Position numbers and translations under genes: made by a program. DNA of 32,243 nt, from contig JAGQVV010000089.1 in the NCBI GenBank assembly GCA_020437805.1, positions 1-32,243 of the forward strand, in the 5' to 3' direction. Within the stretch, counting starts at the first letter, position 1. Each line of letters begins with the position of its first letter. The notes under the pieces are model-generated. The model saw nothing but the letters and a program-made list of their open reading frames with translations, made no database searches and was not told where the DNA came from. The stretch is from Flavobacteriales bacterium (GTDB lineage Bacteria; Bacteroidota; Bacteroidia; Flavobacteriales_F; PHOS-HE28). This document shows, one piece after another, positions 16,433-25,000 of this stretch.

Positions 16433-16440
16433 CACCTTTG
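16433..16440 (+). promoter_or_regulatory. Possible -7 box (CACCTTTG) of the VCBS-repeat gene
   Basis: One mismatch from TAnnTTTG, ending one base before the ATG at 16442. If it is real, transcription would begin after that ATG and the in-frame ATG at 16457 would be the true start. The 193-base secDF/VCBS gap (16249-16441) holds this and the divergent secDF -7 box. Confidence 0.3.
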
Positions 16441-16441
16441 C

Positions 16442-18730
16442 ATGATCCGCAAGAACATGTATTGCTCCACTTTCCGATATCTCCTTCCCCTGGGTCTGCT
16501 TGTTGCCATGGTGCCTTGTTCGGCACAATCGGACCTCGAGTTCGATGGCAACATCCCCGTTCAACAGGGCGGAACACCCTATGTTCTGGCTTGGGCCGGA
16601 GGCATGAACTACACCCAAGTTGGTCAGGTGGACCTGAACTTGGATGGTTTGAAGGACCTCTTCTTCTTCGACCGTACCGGAAATGCGATCACCACCTTGC
16701 TCAACACCGGTGGCTCAGGAACGAACGCCTACATGTTGACGCGGGACTTCGAGAACACGGCACCTTTCAGTGAGCTGCATGACTGGGCCCTTTTTCGCGA
16801 TTACGATTGCGATGGCAAGGACGATATCTTCTCGTACTCGCAAGCCGGGTTCTCGGTGTACAGGAACACCTCGACCCCGCAGGAGCTCTCATTCGAACTA
16901 CTCAAGTTCCGGGTGGAATGCGACTATGTCTTCACGGACGGCACGTCCCAACGGACCAATTTGTACGTATCCTCGGAGGATATACCAGGGTTGGCCGATG
17001 TGGATGGTGACGGGGACTTGGATGTGCTCACCTTCAGCCAGTTGGGCTCCTATGTGCAGTATTACAAGAACATGAGTTTGGAGAACCATGGCACCTGCGA
17101 TAGCTTGGACTTCGTTCTGCGCAACGCTTGTTGGGGGCGTTTCTCGGAGAACGCCTCGACCAATGCCGTGGCCTTGAACGCCCCGTGCCCCTTCCAAGTC
17201 CCGGATCCGGAATTCGGGGAGGATGGCCGGCCCGTGGCCGCGGAGCCCGGGAGCGAAAGCGATGAGCGGGCCCATGCCGGTAGTTCGGTGACCCCATTGG
17301 ATTTGAACGGGGATGGTGTGATGGACCTGCTGCTGGGCGACATCTCGTTCCCGAACTTGGTGGCCTTGACGAACGGTGGTACGGTCGATGATTCGTTCAT
17401 GACCGCGGTGGATGATGCCTTCCCGGAGTATGACCTGACCGTGGATATGCCCATTTTCCCGGCGGCCTTCCACTTGGATGTGGACAATGATGGGAAGCGG
17501 GACCTCATCGTGAGCCCCAACTCGCGTTCGCTTGCCCGCAATTTTGAGAGTGTGTGGTATTACCAGAACGTTGGTACTGACGCCGCACCGGATTTCGAAT
17601 ACCAAGAGGCCGACCTGTTCCAGAGCCGCATGTTGGACTTTGGCGAAGGGGCCTATCCTGTACCGTTCGATCACAACGGGGACGGCCTGATGGACCTGAT
17701 CGTGGCCAACGACGGCTATTTTGAACCTACCGGCGATTACAGAGGGCAATTGGCGCTGCTGGAGAACATCGGAACACCCTCTGAACCATCCTTTCAAGTG
17801 GTCACCGAGGATTACATGGACCTGTCCACCAGCGGGATCGGTGTCGCGATGTACCCGGCCTTCGGCGATATCGATGGGGATGGCGACCTCGACCTTTTCA
17901 TCGGGGACCTTCAAGGAAAGATACACCACTTCAGGAACGACCCGATCGGCAGCACGGCACAGTTCAGCTTGTTCCAACCGAACATCACAGACGCGGATGG
18001 TGCCGTGATCGATCTCGGGAGGCACGTCACTCCGCAATTCACGGACCTCGATGGAGATGGTCTTCTCGACTTCATCGCCGGCGAGCAAAACGGCAATTTG
18101 AACTACTACCGGAACACGGGCACCCAAGCAGCGCCGATCTGGACCTTCGTGACGGACTCTCTTGGACGAGTGCGCACGAACGATGCTTTTACGCTTGGGC
18201 ATTCCGTGCCCTTCCTGTTCGTCAATGATGAGGGCGTCCGAGAGCTCATGGTCGGCTCTGAATCGGGCCGTATTTGGCGCTACTCCGGTATCGAAGGCGA
18301 TCTTGGTGGCACTTGGACACTTGAAACATCGGCATTCATGGGTCTTGATGAAGGGTTTCGAACAGGTGTATGCCTTTTCGACTTCACGGCGGATGGTGAA
18401 CTCGACATGGTCGTGGGCAATTACCGCGGCGGCCTATCCTTCTGGAGGAGCGACCTGACCTCCGGGATAGGGACCTCGGCGAAACCCGTCGGGAATGTAT
18501 CCGTGTGGCCGAACCCGACAACGGGAACGATCGAATTGACGGTTCCGGATCCTTTACCGGTCGGCACGCAATGGGTGGTACGGAATGCCCTTGGCCAGCA
18601 GGTGCTTCGCATGCCCGCCAATGGGACCCGGTTTACTCTGGACCTGGGAGGATCGCCTGATGGGCTCTACACGATACAAGCGGAAGGGATGCGTATCACC
18701 AGCCCCGTGCGCGTGATCCTCTCCCGTTGA
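16442..18730 (+). CDS. Secreted FG-GAP/VCBS repeat beta-propeller protein with T9SS type A sorting domain
   Basis: A 762-residue secreted protein. The signal peptide MIRKNMYCSTFRYLLPLGLL continues to a cleavage region around PCSAQ (27-29). About nine calcium-binding FG-GAP-type loops follow, for example DLNLDGLKDLFFF, DYDCDGKDDIFSY, DVDGDGDLDVLTF, DLNGDGVMDLLLG, DHNGDGLMDLIVA, DIDGDGDLDLFIG and DLDGDGLLDFIAG, building one or two integrin-like beta-propellers. The C-terminal roughly 80 residues (VSVWPNPTTGTIELTV ... GLYTIQAEG) form a Por_Secre_tail domain that directs export by T9SS and usually attachment to the surface through A-LPS. Function beyond a surface or matrix protein is unknown; no catalytic domain was seen. 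A second possible start is the ATG at 16457, if the -7-like box just upstream of 16442 is used. The gene converges on mdh. Confidence 0.88.
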   Translation: MIRKNMYCSTFRYLLPLGLLVAMVPCSAQSDLEFDGNIPVQQGGTPYVLAWAGGMNYTQVGQVDLNLDGLKDLFFFDRTGNAITTLLNTGGSGTNAYMLTRDFENTAPFSELHDWALFRDYDCDGKDDIFSYSQAGFSVYRNTSTPQELSFELLKFRVECDYVFTDGTSQRTNLYVSSEDIPGLADVDGDGDLDVLTFSQLGSYVQYYKNMSLENHGTCDSLDFVLRNACWGRFSENASTNAVALNAPCPFQVPDPEFGEDGRPVAAEPGSESDERAHAGSSVTPLDLNGDGVMDLLLGDISFPNLVALTNGGTVDDSFMTAVDDAFPEYDLTVDMPIFPAAFHLDVDNDGKRDLIVSPNSRSLARNFESVWYYQNVGTDAAPDFEYQEADLFQSRMLDFGEGAYPVPFDHNGDGLMDLIVANDGYFEPTGDYRGQLALLENIGTPSEPSFQVVTEDYMDLSTSGIGVAMYPAFGDIDGDGDLDLFIGDLQGKIHHFRNDPIGSTAQFSLFQPNITDADGAVIDLGRHVTPQFTDLDGDGLLDFIAGEQNGNLNYYRNTGTQAAPIWTFVTDSLGRVRTNDAFTLGHSVPFLFVNDEGVRELMVGSESGRIWRYSGIEGDLGGTWTLETSAFMGLDEGFRTGVCLFDFTADGELDMVVGNYRGGLSFWRSDLTSGIGTSAKPVGNVSVWPNPTTGTIELTVPDPLPVGTQWVVRNALGQQVLRMPANGTRFTLDLGGSPDGLYTIQAEGMRITSPVRVILSR

Positions 18731-18746
18731 TGGGCGATGAGATCGT

Positions 18747-18792
18747 ATGGAAAGAGGAACGGCGCCTTTGAAGGCGCCGTTCCTCTTTCCAT
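18747..18792. terminator. Bidirectional terminator between the VCBS gene and mdh
   Basis: A 20-bp perfect inverted repeat (arms 18747-18766 and 18773-18792, loop TTTGAA, two further T-A pairs possible) in the 72-base gap between convergent genes. Each arm ends in a GGAAAGAGGAA / TTCCTCTTTCC stretch, so a T-rich side is present on both strands. Confidence 0.88.
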
Positions 18793-18802
18793 ATCGTTGG
18801 GC

Positions 18803-19741
18803 TCAGGCCGTAACGTTCATCTTGTCGAGCACGCTCATCACCTCCTTCACGGCCACAGCACTCTCATTGCATAAAGCCTGTTCTTCTGCATTGAGCTTGA
18901 GTTCAATGATCCGTTCCACCCCGTTACGGCCCAGGATAACTGGTGCACCCATATATATATCCTTGAGACCGTATTCTCCTTGTAACCACACACAACACGG
19001 GAATACGCGCTTTTGATCGCGTACGATGGCTTCCACCATTTGTGCCGCGGCCGTTCCTGGAGCATACCACGCGCTGGTACCCAGGAGGTTCACGATCTCC
19101 CCTCCTCCCTTCTTGGTGCGCTCCACAATGGCGTCGAGCTTGTCCTTCGCGATCAATTCGGTCACAGGAATGCCACCTACGGTGGTATAGCGCGGTAAGG
19201 GCACCATCGTGTCGCCATGGCCGCCCATGAGCACGGCTTGGATATCCTTGGGACTCACTTGCAACTCCGTAGCGAGGAAAGCACGGTAGCGGGCCGTATC
19301 CAGGATACCGGCCATACCGAACACGCGGTTCGCCGGAAAATTGCTGTTGATGAACGCACAGTAGGTCATCACGTCCAACGGGTTGCTCACCACGATGATG
19401 ATCGCGTCCGGGCTGTGCTTCACAACGTTCTCTGTAACGCTTTTCACGATGGCCGCGTTCGTTGCGATGAGGTCATCACGGCTCATGCCCGGTTTCCGTG
19501 GAAGACCACTGGTGATCACGACCACATCGCTACCGGCGGTCTTCGAATAGTCGTTCGTGCTTCCCACCATCCGGGAATCGAACAAATTGATCGGGGCGGT
19601 CTGCCATATGTCCAGAGCCTTGCCCTCGGCGAAACCTTCCTTGATGTCCAACAGGACCACTTCGTTGGCGAGTTCCCAACGGGCTACGGCATCAGCGCAG
19701 GTCGCACCCACGTTACCGGCCCCTACCACGGTGACTTTCAT
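18803..19741 (-). CDS. mdh: Malate dehydrogenase (NAD-dependent, LDH-like type)
   Basis: A 312-residue enzyme interconverting malate and oxaloacetate with NAD in the TCA cycle. The N-terminal MKVTVVGAGNVGATCAD carries the GxGxxG dinucleotide motif. LLDIKEGFAEGKALDI contains the acidic residue at the end of beta-2 that favours NAD over NADP. TSGLPRKPGMSRDDL (77-91) is the active-site loop with the substrate-binding arginines (malate type, with Arg where LDH has Gln). SNPLDVMTY, GILDTARYRAF and GGHGDTMVPL (catalytic His) complete the site. The length and motifs fit the LDH-like MDH group. The ATG at 19741 gives the Rossmann fold at the very N-terminus; the 62-codon upstream extension runs into the promoter region and is rejected. 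Confidence 0.96.
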   Translation of the reverse strand: MKVTVVGAGNVGATCADAVARWELANEVVLLDIKEGFAEGKALDIWQTAPINLFDSRMVGSTNDYSKTAGSDVVVITSGLPRKPGMSRDDLIATNAAIVKSVTENVVKHSPDAIIIVVSNPLDVMTYCAFINSNFPANRVFGMAGILDTARYRAFLATELQVSPKDIQAVLMGGHGDTMVPLPRYTTVGGIPVTELIAKDKLDAIVERTKKGGGEIVNLLGTSAWYAPGTAAAQMVEAIVRDQKRVFPCCVWLQGEYGLKDIYMGAPVILGRNGVERIIELKLNAEEQALCNESAVAVKEVMSVLDKMNVTA

Positions 19742-19801
19742 TCTCGTCTCAGGTTGTTGTGTTGTACCTCTGAGCACCGGGATGGTGCCTTGAAGAGGGT
19801 G

Positions 19802-19809
19802 CGAAAGTA
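19802..19809 (-). promoter_or_regulatory. Probable -7 box (TACTTTCG) of mdh
   Basis: Minus strand, one mismatch from TAnnTTTG, 60 bases before the mdh ATG. No convincing -33 element. Confidence 0.4.
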
Positions 19810-19876
19810 GTATGATCCAGCAGAGCTGTGTTCGATCGGCCGGATCCCGGCAGAGCACGACGAAAGCCCATTCCAT

Positions 19877-19884
19877 TATTTTCG
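19877..19884 (+). promoter_or_regulatory. Probable -7 box (TATTTTCG) of the sigma-factor gene
   Basis: Plus strand, one mismatch from TAnnTTTG, 49 bases before the ATG at 19934. Together with the mdh box it makes the 192-base mdh/sigma gap a divergent promoter region. No -33 TTTG at the usual distance was seen, which could mean a non-housekeeping sigma, such as self-regulation. Confidence 0.4.
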
Positions 19885-19933
19885 TGGAGCAGGAGGCATC
19901 CTTTTTCCAAGGATCACGTCTTCCCATCGAAAC

Positions 19934-20614
19934 ATGGCCATCATACCTGCTCCAATGATGCGGTCCGGACCCACGACTCCTACGACCGAGCGGAATTCCC
20001 TACGGGTGGTTCCCTTGGTGCTGGACAGCGTTGGCGCGGAAAAGGCGCTGAATACATTGGTCGATGGTTGCTTGCGACAGGACCGCATGGCCCAGGAAAA
20101 GGTCTATGAGTTGTTCTATGGGAAGATGATGGCGGTATGCTTGCGGTATACGAAGAACACTGATCAGGCCAAGGATATCCTACAGGACGGCTTCATCAAG
20201 GTGTTCCGTGGCGTGGACAAGTTCAATCGCGCCGGAAGTTTCGAAGGTTGGGTGCGCCGGATCATGGTGAACACCGCCATCGATCATTTCCGTAGGGCCA
20301 AGAATTCATACCTCCTGTTGGGTGAGGATCGGAGTATCGAGGACTTTGCGGACCATGATGCCGAGGACATCATCGCTGACGAAGAGCAGGATACCCACTT
20401 GGATCTGAAGCCGGCGGACATCATCAATGCCATGCAGAAGCTGACACCGGCCTATCGAACGGTATTCAATCTGTATGTGTTCGAGGAACTTACGCACAAG
20501 GAGATCGCCGACATGTTGGGCATCAACATCGGTACTTCCAAGAGCAACTTGGCCAAAGCCAAACACAATTTGAAGAAGCTGCTCACCAAGGAGCACGGGC
20601 TCCACCAATGGTAA
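19934..20614 (+). CDS. ECF-type RNA polymerase sigma factor (sigma-70 family)
   Basis: A 226-residue protein with sigma region 2 at about 58-125 (VYELFYGKMMAVCLRYTKNT, then DQAKDILQDGFIKVFRGVDKF and the -10-binding segment SFEGWVRRIMVNTAIDHFRR) and region 4 at about 165-218 (LTPAYRTVFNLYVFEELTHK, EIADMLGINIGTSKSNLAKA, a helix-turn-helix for the -35 element). Regions 1.1 and 3 are absent, as in ECF sigma factors. The N-terminus is about 40 residues longer than usual, so a later start is possible; there is no closer ATG with a good ribosome site. The next gene starts six bases after its stop and encodes a membrane protein that may be its regulator. It lacks a neighbouring zinc-finger anti-sigma. 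Confidence 0.9.
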   Translation: MAIIPAPMMRSGPTTPTTERNSLRVVPLVLDSVGAEKALNTLVDGCLRQDRMAQEKVYELFYGKMMAVCLRYTKNTDQAKDILQDGFIKVFRGVDKFNRAGSFEGWVRRIMVNTAIDHFRRAKNSYLLLGEDRSIEDFADHDAEDIIADEEQDTHLDLKPADIINAMQKLTPAYRTVFNLYVFEELTHKEIADMLGINIGTSKSNLAKAKHNLKKLLTKEHGLHQW

Positions 20615-20620
20615 CGCGAC

Positions 20621-21871
20621 ATGGATAGGATGAACGCATTTGAACGCTCGGTAAAGGACTCCTTGGAGCCTTATGAAGTGCCGTACAATTCGGCCGATTG
20701 GGCTCAATTGGAGAAAGCGCTCGATAAGGGGAACGGTTCCGGCCGCGTATCCCGAGCGGGGCTATATGCCTTGCTCTTTGGGGGGGCCACTGCAGCTGCG
20801 ACCAGTTTGTATCTCCTCCTGACCCCCCAGCCTCAGGTGGCCGTGGTCACTGGGCATGCCGAATTGGACGCTTCGATGGAAAGCGCGGTGGAAATGACAA
20901 CGACGACGATGCAAGAGATCAACGGTGCGGAGTCCGCCATGGTGGGCAGCAAGCCCGTTGGCGGTGTGAACGAGGCCGATCCCGGATCGAACGCGACGGG
21001 TGTCAAGGAGATCACGAACGTTAAAGCGGAACGATCGCCTTCGACCGATCCGGACGGGAACGAACCACACCTCCGGCCTGGTGCCAACGCGGGCCCCATC
21101 GTAAAGCCCAGCATAACGGAAGGATGCCCTGGAACGATGATCGATTTTGCCGTGGAGAACGCCCCCGAAGGTGGTATCTACCTCTGGAATTTCGGCGACG
21201 GTAGCTTCTCCAATAAGCCCTCACCCAGCCACGCCTTCTCAAAATCCGGGAATTTCGAGGTGATGTTATCCCATTCCTCCCCCGGTGGTGGCACGATCCA
21301 TAACAAGCCGGCGGCCGATCGCATCATCATCCATGAGGCTCCCGAAGCGGCCTTCAACATGTTGAAGCAGGAATACGACAACACTGTGCCCTCCGTGCAT
21401 TTCGAGAACAGGAGCATGGGAGGACGCACCTACACGTGGGATTTCGGCGACGGTTCCTCCTCCAATGTGGCCCATCCGGACCATGTCTACAAGAAGAAAG
21501 GGGTTTACCAAGTAACACTTACCGTTACGAACGCGAACGGCTGTGTGGACCTGACGGAGCGAACGGTGCGCATCGACAGTGATTACGATCTCCACGCTCC
21601 GAAGACCTTCTCCCCGAACGGAGATGGTGTGGATGATGTATTCATGCCCGAAGCGCTCAAGACCTTGGGTGTGAAGTTCAATCTATCGGTGTTCGAAGCG
21701 GCCACCGGGCAGTTGGTTTACGAGACGACCGACGCTCAACGTCCTTGGAACGGACGCATCAACAATCGCGGGGACCAATGCTCTTCCGGGGATTACGTCT
21801 GGATGGTGGAGATGAAGGACGGTGACAAACTGGGCGGCACCTATAACGGTTCCATCGACCTTATGCGATAG
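20621..21871 (+). CDS. Single-pass membrane protein with two PKD domains and a CHU_C (T9SS type B) C-terminal domain; possible sigma-factor partner
   Basis: A 416-residue protein. N-terminus: about 45 hydrophilic residues (MNAFERSVKDSLEPYEVPYN then DWAQLEKALD), resembling the cytoplasmic start of Bacteroidota membrane proteins that sit beside ECF sigma genes. Residues 46-67 form one transmembrane helix (AGLYALLFGGATAAATSLYLLL) with no obvious cleavage site. A Ser/Thr/Gly-rich linker follows to about 160, then PKD 1 (about 160-240, IYLWNFGDGS), PKD 2 (about 241-318, YTWDFGDGS), and the gliding-motility-associated C-terminal domain (about 325-416, TFSPNGDGVDDVF ... PWNGRINNRG). The gene is six bases after the sigma factor, so the two are surely co-transcribed. 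The start could be the ATG at 20621 or at 20630. A role as an anti-sigma or signal-relay protein is inference from layout; a T9SS substrate with an uncleaved signal is the alternative. Confidence 0.82.
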   Translation: MDRMNAFERSVKDSLEPYEVPYNSADWAQLEKALDKGNGSGRVSRAGLYALLFGGATAAATSLYLLLTPQPQVAVVTGHAELDASMESAVEMTTTTMQEINGAESAMVGSKPVGGVNEADPGSNATGVKEITNVKAERSPSTDPDGNEPHLRPGANAGPIVKPSITEGCPGTMIDFAVENAPEGGIYLWNFGDGSFSNKPSPSHAFSKSGNFEVMLSHSSPGGGTIHNKPAADRIIIHEAPEAAFNMLKQEYDNTVPSVHFENRSMGGRTYTWDFGDGSSSNVAHPDHVYKKKGVYQVTLTVTNANGCVDLTERTVRIDSDYDLHAPKTFSPNGDGVDDVFMPEALKTLGVKFNLSVFEAATGQLVYETTDAQRPWNGRINNRGDQCSSGDYVWMVEMKDGDKLGGTYNGSIDLMR

Positions 21872-21895
21872 GAACCCTTGAAACATGTGTTTTGA

Positions 21896-21928
21896 AGGAC
21901 CCGGGGTTTCCCCGGGTCCTTTATTTTT
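21896..21928 (+). terminator. Intrinsic terminator of the sigma / PKD operon
   Basis: A perfect 11-bp GC-rich stem (arms 21896-21906 and 21910-21920, loop TTT) directly followed by TTATTTTT, the classic rho-independent form, 25 bases after the stop codon. Confidence 0.92.
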
Positions 21929-21929
21929 G
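21922..21929 (+). promoter_or_regulatory. -7 box (TATTTTTG) upstream of the first giant surface protein
   Basis: An exact TAnnTTTG match that lies within the T-tract of the preceding terminator, about 107 bases before the ATG at 22036. No -33 TTTG at standard spacing. The 164-base gap also holds a possible leader hairpin (inverted repeat TCATTC ... GAATGA around GCACCGGGGTGC, about 21962-22000). Confidence 0.4.
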
Positions 21930-22035
21930 TACGGAGGCAACTTGCATCCCTGAAAACTTGTCATTCGTGCACCGGGGTGCGGTATCCCGAGTGAATGAAC
22001 GCTGAACCGAAGACCTTCTTCCTCAACGCCTTACC

Positions 22036-25000
22036 ATGGTGAACCTTCACAAGAATCTGCTCCTCACATCAAGCTTGCTGCTGACCCCGATCATGGCGGT
22101 CAAGGCGCAGCAGTTCAGCATTGCCGCAGGAACCATTACAACGTGCGCCGGGGTATTGGAGGACACAGGTGGGCCGAATGGGGCTTATGGTGACAATGAG
22201 AACTTCACGGTGGTCATTTGTGCGGACAACCCAGGGGATGGCATTTCCTTGAACTGGATCGTTGCAAACCTGAGCACCGCTGGTCCGAACAATAATTTGG
22301 ACAGGATCCGGATCTGGGATGGGGACAATACCGGTGAGACATTCCTAGGGGAATACACAGGTAATGGACTTCAGGGGCTGATCGTTTCGGCCACCACGTT
22401 CAACACCACGGGCTGTCTTACGGTCCAATTCATTTCCAACAACGTTGCTGGTCCGGGCAACTTCGCCGCTTCGATCACCTGTTTCACTCCATGTGAGCGT
22501 CCCATTGCCGTCGCTTCGATGAGCGAAGCCGTACCGGCCTTGGTCTGTGTCGGGGAGAACATTGCCTTCGATGGCACTGCTTCCTATGCCGCTGCCGGGT
22601 TCAACATCGTTTCCTATGAATGGGACTTCGATGATGGTACGACCGCCGGTTCATCGACCGCAACCCACGCGTTCGACGTTCCTGGTGAATACATCGTTCA
22701 GTTGAACCTGATCGACGATAACGATTGTGTGAATGCGAATGTGGTGGACCTTCAAGTGCTGGTGAGCACCACCCCTTCGTTCCAAGGAACGGTGGAGAGC
22801 GTGGAACTATGTCTTGGCGCGACAGTCGACCTTAACGCTGTTGTCACCCCGATCACATGGACCGGCATTCCCGATGCGAATTTCGGCGATGGGGTGTTCC
22901 TCCCGGATGATGTGGGCCAGCCCTTCACCTCCTCGCTCAGTTTCACACAATTCGAGCCGGGGCAAACCTTGACCGATTGCAACGACCTGCTGGATGTGTG
23001 TGTGGAGATGGAACACACGTTCATGGGTGACCTCGTACTTCAGATCACATGTCCGAACGGACAAACGACGATCCTGCACCAGCAAGGTGGAGGCGGCACC
23101 TACCTCGGGTCACCTAATGACGGTGACAGCAACGCGAACCCTATCCCCGGAGAATGTTGGACCTATTGTTGGAGTGAATCTGCCACGAACGGTACTTGGG
23201 TGGACAACTCGAACCAAGGTTCTCAGAATACCACATCGGCGGGCACACCGGCATCGCAGTCGCTCAACCCGGGCACCTATGAGCCGGTCGAAAGCCTTTG
23301 CAACCTTGTCGGCTGCCCGCTGAATGGCGAGTGGACGTACACAAGTACCGACCTCTGGGGAGCCGATAACGGCTTCATCTGCTCATGGTCCATCAATTTC
23401 AATCCTGCGATCATTCCTGATGTGACGCAATTCACACCGGACGTTGGCACGAACTCCTTGGACTCCGCGTTCTGGACCGGCCCGTTCCTGGAACAGGACC
23501 CGAACGACCCCTTGTCCGGAACGGCCACGCCTGACGTGCAAGGTGACTACGCGTACACCTTCTTCGTAACGGACAACTTCGGTTGCGTGTACGATACGAC
23601 CATCACCGTGACGGTCCCGCCCCAGATCACCCTCGACGCAGGTCCGGACCTGGTCCTTTGCACGGACCCGGAACCCATGGCCGGAGTGATCACGGCCAAC
23701 GGACCACCCACGAATTGCCTGTGGGACCTTGTCCTGTTCGATGCGGCTTGGGATTCATGGAACGGTGGCGCCAATCTGGTGGTGAACATCGATGGGGTGA
23801 ACACAACATATACCCTACCCGGGGGAACCAACTCGACCACCTATCCGATCAATGTCCAGAGCGGTCAGACCATCACGCTGACATATACGGCCGGGACCAT
23901 CTGGAACAACGAGAATTCCTTCGATCTGATCAACGACGTCGGTGTCGAGGTCTATTCATCGCCCAATGGTCCGGCCACAGGGGTGCTGTACACCGGTACC
24001 ATGGTTTGCGGTGGTGGAGCTACCCCTTTCTTCTTTGAATGGACACCGACCACGGGCCTGACCGACCCGAACAGTGCCACATCCGATGTGTATGTAACAG
24101 AACCCACGATGTTCTACTTGACGTCCTATCCGGTCGGTTATCCGGAATGTGGGGTGGTGGACAGTGTGCTCGTTAGTCCGGACCCATCCATCGATGCGGG
24201 TATCTCGAACGTGTTGACGATGTGCGCCAGTGACCCCATGATCCTCCTGACGGACTCCCTCGGCGGCACCCCCGACCTGACGGGCATATGGACGATGAGC
24301 GATGGTACGCAGGTCCCGAACCTGTTCGATCCAGCCGTGAGCATTACCGACATCTATACCTATACCGTGACGAGCGCGGCCGGATGCGTGGCCACCGCAT
24401 CCTTGGACATCACGATAATCCCGGCCGACGACCCGACCTGTTGTGGAGTGCCGGATGCTGGCGAACCGATGCTTTCATGTGATCTGACCATTGCACTGAG
24501 CGCCACACCCGGGAACACTGGAGTGGGTGAGTGGCGTGGCCCGACCGGTGCGGTATTCGCGGACCCACTTTCACCGCAGACCACGGTCACCATGCCGACC
24601 GGGGGCGGTGGTAGCCACATGTTCTACTGGGAGGAAAATGATGGGGCCTTCTGTAATACGGTCGATAGCGTGCTGATGACCTTCACGGACGCATTCTTCT
24701 TCACCCCGACGTTGACCGATGCGCTTTGTTTCGGCTATTGCGATGGCGCAGCGGACATTCCTGTTTCGGGTGGTAATTCGATCGCAGGGCTCAATTACGA
24801 ATGGAGCAATGGCGAGATCGGAGTGGACCTCACCATGATCGATGGCCTGTGTGCCGGTGAGCATATGCTCCGAGTGCGCGATGATAACAACTGCACGGAT
24901 TCCCTGATCTTCACCATCTCCGAACCTATCCTACTGGAGATCGACTCAATGGCGACCCAGCCCGTGACCTGTTCCGGTGACTGTGACGGGCAGGTGGAAG

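Noticed and set aside
16898-18202. A 434-codon open frame antisense to the VCBS-repeat gene
   Set aside because: It is the reverse of repeated Asp/Gly-rich loops, giving repetitive Ile/Val/Arg/His-rich nonsense. The plus-strand gene has a signal peptide, repeats and a sorting domain.
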